Shown here one piece after another: positions 8,421 through 15,031 of a stretch of 15,031 nt of DNA; positions within the stretch are counted from its first letter, which is position 1; every line of letters begins with the position of its first letter. Source of the stretch: Pilatotrama ljubarskyi (taxonomy: Eukaryota > Basidiomycota > Agaricomycetes > Polyporales > Polyporaceae); NCBI GenBank assembly GCA_022385805.1, contig MU277704.1, positions 117,253 to 132,283 on the forward strand. The letters run 5' to 3'. Under the pieces are notes generated by a model that saw only the letters and a program-made list of their open reading frames with translations, did no database searches and had not been told where the DNA came from. Made by a program: the position numbers and the translations under genes.

Positions 8421-9003
8421 ATGAGCACCATCGCCGACCTGAGTTCTGCCGCGCTCGCTCTGTGCGAAGAACACCGTGATCTCCTTCACGCCGAAATCGA
8501 GAAAGCTGTCATCCGACTGGAGGAGATGGGGGAAGCGGGCTCCTTCGGCGATGGGGACTGGAGAGAGGCGCTGGAGGTGGCTATTCGCCGACTGGTGCGT
8601 TCGCCATTGATCTGTATTTCTTCGCGCCACTCAAGGTGACCAGGGGGACGTGCTCGCTGCGAACCCCTTCCGCGAGTCTGTTACCGCGCACTTGGCCCGT
8701 ATTGAAGCCGCTGTCCGCACCACGAGCTCGGATAGCAACCTGGAGGCTTGGTTCCAAGAGCAGTATGCGTCTGCGAAGCGGGTGGCTGTCCGAGCTGCCT
8801 TCCGCGAAGCCCTCCTTCCCATCAACACCGCCATTCTCCGCACGCGGATCGTTTGCAACGCCATGACTCGTACCGGTCCCGCGCAGATTCAAGCGTCCAT
8901 CCTCGCGTGCACGGAAGACTTGCTACGCGAGCTGCGCGAAGTGCGGGGGGAGATCGCGGAGGAATTGGATCTCCTCGGGGAGGCCAGTTCCAGGGAGGCC
9001 TGA
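8421..9003 (+). CDS. Array gene A: unrecognised helical protein, 177 aa, two exons
   Basis: Exon 1 (8421-8594, 58 codons) starts MSTIADLSSAALALCEEHRD. A 49-nt intron (8595-8643, GTGCGT...CCAG, phase 0) leads to exon 2 (8644-9003), which starts GDVLAANPFRESVTAHLARI and ends ELDLLGEASSREA and TGA. The protein is almost wholly predicted alpha-helical, with no signal peptide, membrane segment, metal site or catalytic motif. The frame is also open upstream of 8421, but the TATA box 42 bases before this ATG fixes the start. It is the first of four same-strand genes with matching exon layout. It resembles gene B most in exon 1 (DSDW/DGDW near residue 46) and only weakly in exon 2. Function unknown. 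That this is a gene is supported by the splice sites, phase agreement and promoter. Confidence 0.7.
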
Positions 9004-9086
9004 CGTGGGGGAGGGGTAGGGCTCTTTCCCAAAGTAGTTCGCGTCTGAGTAGCTACCGATAATTGATGGATCGGCTTTGCTCATGC

Positions 9087-9093
9087 ATAAAAG
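9087..9093 (+). promoter_or_regulatory. TATA box of gene B
   Basis: ATAAAAG, 59 bases upstream of the ATG at 9146. Confidence 0.55.
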
Positions 9094-9145
9094 GGGGCGG
9101 GCGAGCGCGCTACCCCCTTCTCCGTCTCCTTCGCTCGCCTTCGCA

Positions 9146-9723
9146 ATGGCGGACTCGACCAAACTCGAGCTTGCTGCGACCGCCCTTCGTCGCAATGGCC
9201 TTCGCGTTCTGCACCGCCAGCTCACCCACCAGCTCGCGTACCTTGAGCGCTCTCCCCCTCCGACCCTAACCGACTCGGATTGGGACGCCGTCGCGGATTG
9301 GCTGTCTTCCGTTACGGTAGGTGGCCGCCTCTGTGCCGCTTTGGGGTAGCTTCGCGACTGACTTCAGCCGTCCAGAAGGACTACTTGTCGCTGACCAGCG
9401 ACCTCGCTGGCTTCGACCCCCTTCGCGAACGAATCGAAGCCCTGTTGCGCGCGCGAAACAACCAACCGCGCCTCCTTGCCCACTTCCGCCTTGCGTATGC
9501 GCTGGGGCTTCGCCAGGCCTCTGAGTCCGTCCTTCGCCTCGACGGGCTTCGCTTGGAACAGCTGAGGGAGCAGACTGATACCGCCGTCCGCGTCCTTCAG
9601 TCCACCAGATTTGCGCCCTCTGCCGCCCTCCAAGCCGCCTGGTCCGTCCGTCGCGAGCTCGACCGTCTCCAACGGGTTCATCACGCGGCCACCACCGAGT
9701 TGGATCGCCTGGAAGAACAGTGA
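9146..9723 (+). CDS. Array gene B: unrecognised helical protein, 172 aa, two exons
   Basis: Exon 1 (9146-9316, exactly 57 codons) starts MADSTKLELAATALRRNGL. A 59-nt phase-0 intron (9317-9375, GTAGGT...CCAG with a CTGAC branch site at 9357-9361) joins exon 2 (9376-9723). Exon 2 starts KDYLSLTSDLAGFDPLRERI, contains FRLAYALGLRQASESVLRL and ends ELDRLEEQ before TGA. The FRLAYA segment and the LDRLEE ending are shared with gene C, which is the clearest sign that the array genes are paralogues. All-helical, partly coiled-coil-like, no localisation signal, no known domain. It starts 142 bases after gene A ends. Function unknown. Confidence 0.75.
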
Positions 9724-10030
9724 GACGAGATCGCAGCCGGCTTCTCCGAGCCCTTCGCGCAGGTAGATCCTCTCGCGCCATTGTCCCTCACGCTCCCCAT
9801 GGGGGGGATGTCCTCTGTTCCTGCCTTCCTAGCGCGCTATGAGGGGTCTTCGGCGATGTAAGGGTGGTGCTGCCGCGTCCGGTACACTTGTAGTAGTCCT
9901 GTTCCCTTTCTGCAATGACAATGGCTCGCAGTTTCCCTCTGCCTTCGCGCGCGCATCGTATTGTCCGCTGCCTCCGCGATCGCAGGCATAGCTCGGCTCC
10001 TCGTCCTGCGTGTCCTCGGAGCGCTAGTGG
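9724..10030. other. Intergenic region between genes B and C
   Basis: About 300 bases that would serve as the 3' end of gene B and the upstream region of gene C. There is a G-run (GGGGGGG) near 9801 and scattered TTCGC words. No ORF or RNA gene is supported here. Confidence 0.4.
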
Positions 10031-10033
10031 CCT

Positions 10034-10040
10034 TTATAAC
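10034..10040 (+). promoter_or_regulatory. TATA box of gene C
   Basis: TTATAAC (CCTTTATAACG), about 62 bases upstream of the ATG at 10097. Confidence 0.55.
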
Positions 10041-10096
10041 GAGCGGGGAAAGAAGGAGAGGGCTTCGCTTTGCTCGCCCCCTCCTTCTTCGCAGTC

Positions 10097-10776
10097 ATGG
10101 CTTCGTCTCCTACCGCCGCTTCTACGCCGGAGGATGTCTTCGCCCACGCCCACGATTCTCTTCGTGTTGATCTGCACGCGCGACTTCGCTCTTGCGAAGT
10201 GGCGGTGTTCGAAGGACGCACCGGTGACCCTTGGTGTGAAGAGGTCCTCGAGGTCCTCGATCTAATGGTAGGGCCAGTCCTGATCCTTCTTCGCGCGTGT
10301 CTCTCGCTGATCGCGGAGCCCAGGTCGCGCGCGTCCGTCTATCCGGACACGACTCTGAGGGCGCGCGCCTTTGCACCCGCATCGACATCCTGCTCTCCAT
10401 CGGTGGCCAAGTTTCGCGCACCCTAGTTCGCTTTCGGTTGGCCTATGCAATTGCCGCACAGCAGACGGCCACGCGCGCGGCACACATTCTTCGCCTCCGC
10501 CTTTCGATTCTCGAGGTGCAAGTCGGGGCTGCGGTTCGCAGCTTTGTCTTAGCAGGGGACGGGGACGCAAGGTCGCTGAGCGCCGCCCTCGACCTCTTGG
10601 CGGTGCTTACTCCCCTATGGCAGGCGGCCGATGAGAGTGCGATGGGGCTGGACAGGCTTGAGGAACGACTCGAGCGCATTCGCCATAGCTCCGCAGTACT
10701 AGCGGATCCATTGTTGACTCTTGCCACGTTCCTTTTGTCTGCGAAGTCCTCTTCGCTCCGCTGTCGATGTCAATAG
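10097..10776 (+). CDS. Array gene C: unrecognised helical protein, 207 aa, two exons
   Basis: Exon 1 (10097-10267, 57 codons) starts MASSPTAASTPEDVFAHAHD. A 56-nt phase-0 intron (10268-10323, GTAGGG...CCAG with CTGAT upstream) joins exon 2 (10324-10776), which starts VARVRLSGHDSEGARLC. It contains FRLAYAIAAQQTATRAAHIL, matching FRLAYALGLRQASES of gene B, and LDRLEERLERI, matching the end of B. It then continues for a further tail of about 30 residues (ending SLRCRCQ) that B lacks, perhaps from a lost stop or an unseen intron. No recognised domain. Gene D's TATA box lies about 126 bases beyond its stop. Confidence 0.72.
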
Positions 10777-10901
10777 AAACGTTTGCCGCGAAGGTTTGCT
10801 TCGCGCTCCGCGTCCATCGCAGAGCGCCCACCGTGGGACGGTTGCTGTTGCTTGTCCGTGAACAATGGAACAGAGTGCTTCTCGAGCGTCCCGTCCTCCC
10901 T

Positions 10902-10907
10902 TATAAA
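10902..10907 (+). promoter_or_regulatory. TATA box of gene D
   Basis: TATAAA, 130 bases upstream of the ATG at 11032. The leader between them is pyrimidine-rich and studded with CTTCGC. Confidence 0.55.
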
Positions 10908-11031
10908 CCGTTGCTCTTCGCTTGCCTGGTCTTCGCTCCCTTGTCCATCTTCCACTCCTCCTTCGCTGCCCTCTTCGCGTCCCCGCTCTCCTTCGCTCCA
11001 TCCTCCGCCGTTCGCACCCCCTTCGCTCAGC

Positions 11032-12782
11032 ATGCCGCCCCGCACCGTGTCCTCCTTGTCAAAGAAGAGCGGCAAGGCTCGCGCGTCCAGCGCTGAGATG
11101 CGCGAAACCGCGATTGCGAACACCCTCGCCGTCATAGCGCAAGAGCCTTCTGGCGACACGGCCGCGTTCCTCGAGTACGCAACGACTGCGGTACAGGCCC
11201 TGGTGAGTCATTCCCGTCCGGTCCGGCTACGTTTGCTAACACGACCGTCTTCGCACGGCGTATAGGACACCCTGGAGTCGCTGGGCGCCGACCGGCAGCT
11301 CGTCCGCGAGCAGGAGGACCGCACCGCCGAGTTCCTCGGCGACTACGTCGACTCCAGGGCCGACGAGGAAGAATTCCGCCATCCCCGCCTTCTTCGCGGC
11401 CAATTGCGCAACACCGCGGCTGTCTACGCTAAAATCGCCCAGGCTCAGCGGGAGGAGGCGCTTGCGAAGCCGGAAAGCTCGTCGCCCGCGGGGAAGCCCG
11501 CCCGACGGTCCGTCCGCTTGCACGTCCCCGAGCCCGTCACTGAGTTGGACGACGACGACGACGAGCCTGCCGCGAAGACCACCGCCGTCACCGGCAAGCG
11601 CAAGACTCGAACGTCTGCCGCGAAGGCGGACGCTTCGCCTGCGGAGGCCGCCTCCGCTCCGTGTGCGAAGAAGGCGAAGCCCGGCGAGCTCCCGGTCTTC
11701 GCGCTGCCCACTTATTCGGGCAAGTCGGCGCCGCGCCTCCCACCTTCGGGTCAGCGGGTAAGTGTTTCTTCCCCTTCGCGCCACCTTCGCTGACTTGTTC
11801 CTTTGCTCTTCGCACAGTGTGATTACTGCGCGGCATACACCGTGAAGGTGAAGTGCATCGTCCGTGCGGGCTTGGACAGTTGCGACCGGTGCGCTCTGCA
11901 GTTCCACAGCTGCAAGGGTACCAAGGCCTCCGGTGGGGACACGGAGCGGTACACCGACTGGTACGACGCGAACGGCTTTGACCGTGGTAAGTCTTCGTAC
12001 GTCTCGCTTTCTCCGCAGTCCTGACTTCGCTTTTGTTCGCAGCCGACCATCCTGACGCCGCCGAGGTTTGCAGGGTCTTCTACGACCGCCAGCGGCCCGC
12101 GGCCGTCCCGCTCTGGGCCCGCGAGGGTGGGCCGGGCAGCGCCGCAACCTCGTCCTCCTCTTCGAGGGTACCGTCAACAGGTTCGCGGCCGTCCGCGCTT
12201 CGCGGCTCCAACCATGCCGGGGGCTCTTCGTCCGCATCGGCCTCTCGCAGGGTGGAGGTCATCGTTCCTCCAGCTCCGGCGAAGCCTCGCGCACCTTCGC
12301 CCGCTCCCGTCGAGGCCCCTGACGACAACAATGTCGAGATGGTCAACAACTCCCCGCCTCACACTCCCCCGCCGCGCTCGCCTTCGCCGCCATCGTCCGC
12401 TCCGTCCGTTTCGCGTCCGCGGCCTGCTCGTCCTTCGCGACCTCCTCCGCCACCGGCCGACTCTCCTTCCAACCCTGTCGGTCGCAAGGCCAGTTTGTCC
12501 TCTGCTGCCGCCGCCTCCGGTTCACAGGTGGCTCCTCGCCTCGACCTCGCGAACATGAACCTCGCCTCCCTCGTCCACGTTGCGCCGGTCAACCGCGTTC
12601 AGTACCGGTCCATCTCTTCGCAGATGGACATCCTGGAGTCGCAGCGCTGGGTAATCGAGCAGCAGCTCGAGCAGCTGCGCTGCATGCAGGACGAGTTGGC
12701 GGAGGGGGATGCCCAGGTCCCTGCGGAGGACGACGAGGACGCGGAGGGCGAAGAGGATGAGGAGGCAGGTCCTAGCGCGTAG
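11032..12782 (+). CDS. Array gene D: 523-aa protein with Zn(II)2Cys6-like module, four exons
   Basis: Exons 11032-11202 (57 codons), 11266-11757, 11818-11986 and 12043-12782. Introns are 63, 60 and 56 nt, with CTAAC or CTGAC branch sites and in-frame joins (phases 0, 0, 1). Residues 1 to about 140 are helical and resemble genes A-C (same exon-1 length; RHPRLLRGQ compares with NQPRLLAHF in B). Next come an acidic run (DDDDD, about residue 152) and basic, nuclear-signal-like patches (KRKTR about 167, KKAK about 192). Cysteines at 222, 225, 234, 243, 246 and 253 give C-x2-C-x8-C-x8-C-x2-C-x6-C, close to the fungal binuclear zinc cluster except for x8 where x6 is usual. A long Ser/Pro-rich stretch follows, then a coiled-coil-like segment (SQMDILESQRWVIEQQLEQL, about 470-490) and an acidic tail. 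A nuclear, DNA- or chromatin-binding role is likely but inferred. It converges with the pol relic 394 bases away. Confidence 0.8.
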
Positions 12783-13175
12783 GGGCGCGGCTGCGAAGGG
12801 CTTCGCGCGGTGGTAGGTGGTGCGTTCGCGTCCGTGTGTACATAGTGTCCGCGTTTCTTGTCGTTGGCGGTTTTCTTGTGCGAAGTGGATCCTTCGCGTT
12901 CGGCTCTGCGCGGAGAGAGGGGGAGGTTATGGCTGGCTAATCGGACTTGTACTTAGAATAAGCGTATTGTCCTTGTTCGCGGGGCTGGATGCAGAACTGT
13001 AATTACTATGGTGTGGCTGTAAGTAGGGATAGCTGATAGCACAATAATGAATGACTTCTTGAACTTGTAACTACTGCGATGAATGAGGGTGCGAGAAATA
13101 GTAGGAGAACTGAAAGGGAAAGTGTGCGCGAAGCAGTACGCATGGGGTGGTACCGGCCTCCCTTCGCCACGGCTC
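12783..13175. other. Convergent intergenic region between gene D and the pol relic
   Basis: It holds the 3' ends of both flanking genes. TGTACATAG (12836-12844) and AATAAG (12957-12962) are candidate 3'-end signals for gene D. On the minus strand it is where a 3' LTR of the pol relic would begin, and a purine-rich GAAGGGAGG lies just past the pol stop. No LTR start could be recognised. Confidence 0.35.
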
Positions 13176-15031
13176 CTAGTCTTCGTCTTCACCTTCGCTG
13201 TCGTCCACGGCGTCTTCGCTCTCCTGGCCTTCTTCGGCTCCTTCCTCCGCAGCAGTCTCCTCGCCTTCTTCACCATTGTCTTCGCCTCGGATGAGTTTGT
13301 CTAAACGTTTCTGCGAAATGTCCGCGAAGTTGGGTGGCAGCCAGATGGCTCTTCGCGGCAGATAGGGGAGCAGGCGGAAGGCTGCGATGGCGTGGTGTAG
13401 TACAGCGCCGTCCAGTTCGTAGAGTACGTACACGCCTCCGCAGTTTCGCGAGACAACTACCAAGGGCCCTGTGTAGCGCGGTCGCATCTTGCGATTGAGT
13501 GACTTTTCGATCTGCGTGTGCCGAACCAGGACCAATGCGCCGGGCTCGAAGTCGAAATCATGGAGGGTGACTGGGTGGTCTCACTCGAACTTCCGCACTG
13601 CCTCGAGTTGCGCGTGATAGACTCGCGAACTGAGATGCGAGAGCTGATCGTGTCGCTTCTGCAGTTCTATGGCCCGACGTGCGAGGAGCTCCTCCGATGA
13701 GACCAGTCCGCTTGGGGGAGGTGACATGTACGTCGCCTCCGCAATGTCCATGGGCAGCACAGGGTGGCAGCCAGTCACTGCGAAGTACGGTGAACAGCCC
13801 ATGCGCTTACGAACGGTCACTCGCTCTGCCCAGAACGCGTAGTGTGTGACCTGCGACCACTTGCGCTGGTCGCCCTGTGCAGCTTTGAACAGGACTTGTC
13901 GGGTGTCGAAGTGCGAACGCTCCGCGATCCCATTCACCTTCGAGTTGTAGGGGCTGATCTTGATGTGGTGGACATGGAACCTTTTCTCGAGGTCCCGTAC
14001 TGCGCTCAGGAATGCGGAGCCGTTGTCCGTAACGAGTTCAACGAGGCTGCCCCAGCGGCAGAGCAGGTCCTGGAAGATGAAGTCCCCGAGTGTGCGATCG
14101 TTCTCGCTTCGCAGCATTCGCCACTCTGGCCACGCTGTAACGGAGCACCGCGCGACCACGATGAGCCTGTACCCGTTCGAGGGCGGCATCTTCATCGAGT
14201 CAATGTACCAACGAGTCCCGAGGCCTCCAGGTCACGCGACGGTCGGCGGTATCAGGATCTTGCGGTGTTGGCGGACCTGGCACAGATGGCACGTTCGCAC
14301 ATACCACCCGATGTCTTCCTGCATCGTGGGCCACCAGAATTGCTCGTTGACAAACTGTAGTGTCGCGTACTGCCCTCTGTGACCGGTCTCGTCATGCGCT
14401 GCGCGTAGGACGCTGAGTCTCCTCTCCGGCCAGACGACGAGCTTGTGAGCCCCTTGCGGATCCTTTCGCCAGAGTTTCTCGTTGTCGCGAAAGAAATGCT
14501 GCGCGTAGCGGATGAAGCTTGCGTACTCCGAGTCCTTCATGTCCGCTGGTCGCTGGAGGGTTCGTAGCCACTCGTCTGTCCTTTGCAGCCTGTCGTCTGC
14601 AGCCTTCGCAGCTTCTGAGTCTGAGTAGGGCATGACTACTTCGCCCTCTGGCTCGTTGATGGTCACAGCTTCGTTCTCGCTTGCAATTCTGATCGCAGCT
14701 CGTCCTGCCGCTCGCTCGCTTCGCTGGTCTGTTCTCGTGGCCCTGTCCCTGTCCTTCGCTTCGCCGGCCTCGCTGTCCTCCCCCCACTGAGATCGTGACC
14801 GTCCTCGGTCGCAGTCGCCATAGCGAAGACACGGGTGGGGTCGTGCAGCGCGGTACCGCTGCGCGCCAGGTGGGGCAAGATCTGGTGCAGGAACCCGTGT
14901 ACTCGGTCGATCCAGTCTTCGAAGTCGCTTGGGTCCTCCGCTGGCTCATCTCCCGGTTGCGGAGGTCTTCGCGATAGTCCGTCAGGTCCGTGCGAAGTCC
15001 CGGGAACGTGTACGAGGTGGAAGTGGAAGGT
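13176..15031 (-). pseudogene. Ty3/gypsy pol: RNase H tail plus integrase, interrupted, runs off right edge
   Basis: Minus strand. From the edge the frame reads FHLVHVPGTSHGPDGLSRR, the end of the Ty3-type RNase H domain, then a linker. The frame shifts at a six-base G run (C at 14780-14785). The next frame carries the integrase zinc finger, H-x4-H-x29-C-x2-C (ending RTCHLC). It then has the catalytic core with YIDSM, ELVTDNGSAF and NGIAERSHF, so all three D,D,E residues are present with 34 residues between the second D and E. The C-terminal part (RPRYTGPLVVVSR, AAFRLLPYLPRR) ends in a very acidic tail and TAG at 13176. Two TGA codons, at 14232-14234 (just before the core) and 13581-13583 (after it), interrupt an otherwise single frame. 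In an intact element this enzyme inserts the cDNA into the genome. This copy looks recently broken. Confidence 0.88.

Noticed and set aside
7788..8630. A 280-codon minus-strand ORF
   Set aside because: It covers the GCGAA repeats and the antisense of gene A exon 1. Its sequence reflects the repeat word, apart from the short stretch at 8321-8353 that resembles the pol relic.
7983..8639. A 218-codon plus-strand ORF that includes gene A exon 1
   Set aside because: The part upstream of 8421 is repeat-derived and contains the TATA box. The ORF also reads through a good 49-nt intron.
9266..9781. A 171-codon minus-strand ORF
   Set aside because: Antisense to gene B, low complexity, no recognisable motif.
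11236..12237. A 333-codon minus-strand ORF
   Set aside because: It lies antisense across exons and introns of gene D, is arginine- and low-complexity-rich, and shows no domain. GC-rich DNA with few stop codons explains it.
12783..13175. 3' LTR of the pol relic
   Set aside because: I looked for a TG...CA segment after a purine tract and for a second copy in the window and found none I could support.
14392..14949. A 185-codon minus-strand ORF
   Set aside because: It overlaps pol in a different frame. The RNase H and integrase motifs lie in the other two frames.

Overview
This is eukaryotic DNA, most likely from a mushroom-type basidiomycete (Agaricomycetes). The genes carry very short introns (48-63 nt) with GT...AG ends and CTGAC/CTAAC-like branch sites. 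The retroelement proteins look like families I know from agaricomycete genomes. There are no bacterial operons, Shine-Dalgarno sites or CRISPR arrays. The genus cannot be fixed from the sequence.

Layout. (1) 1-933, minus: a broken Ty1/copia gag-protease fragment running off the left edge. (2) 934-2250: no clear gene, but a tRNA-like hairpin near 1308-1384, five TGASTCA motifs on a 10-bp spacing at 1759-1832, and one possible orphan exon. (3) 2247-3979, minus: an intron-rich, broken gene with a double-stranded beta-helix (TET/JBP-like 2OG-Fe(II) oxygenase type) domain. (4) 4936-5685, minus: a Ty3/gypsy gag relic. (5) 6224-6568, minus: a small unrecognised ORF with its own TATA box. (6) 6744-7488, minus: the C-terminal half of a Ty3-type integrase with a one-base insertion. 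(7) 7490-8380: repeat-rich DNA packed with TTCGC/GCGAA. (8) 8421-12782, plus: a compact head-to-tail array of four genes (A-D below), each with a TATA box and a phase-0 intron after codon 57 or 58. The last gene is much longer and carries a Zn(II)2Cys6-like cysteine module. (9) 13176-15031, minus: RNase H tail and integrase of a second Ty3-type element, interrupted by two TGA codons and a one-base homopolymer loss, running off the right edge.

The main point of interest is the A-D array. All four predicted first exons are 57 or 58 codons and end at a phase-0 intron, and the helical parts resemble each other, so they look like diverged paralogues. I know no function for the family. The array and the convergent pol relic share a striking excess of the word TTCGC/GCGAA, which is also present in all six predicted introns. 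The excess starts abruptly near 7.6 kb. This suggests that about 7.6 kb to the right edge has a common mutational or insertional history, separate from the older nested relics to the left. Whether the array travels with the retroelement or is a host gene cluster with a retroelement next to it cannot be decided from this window.
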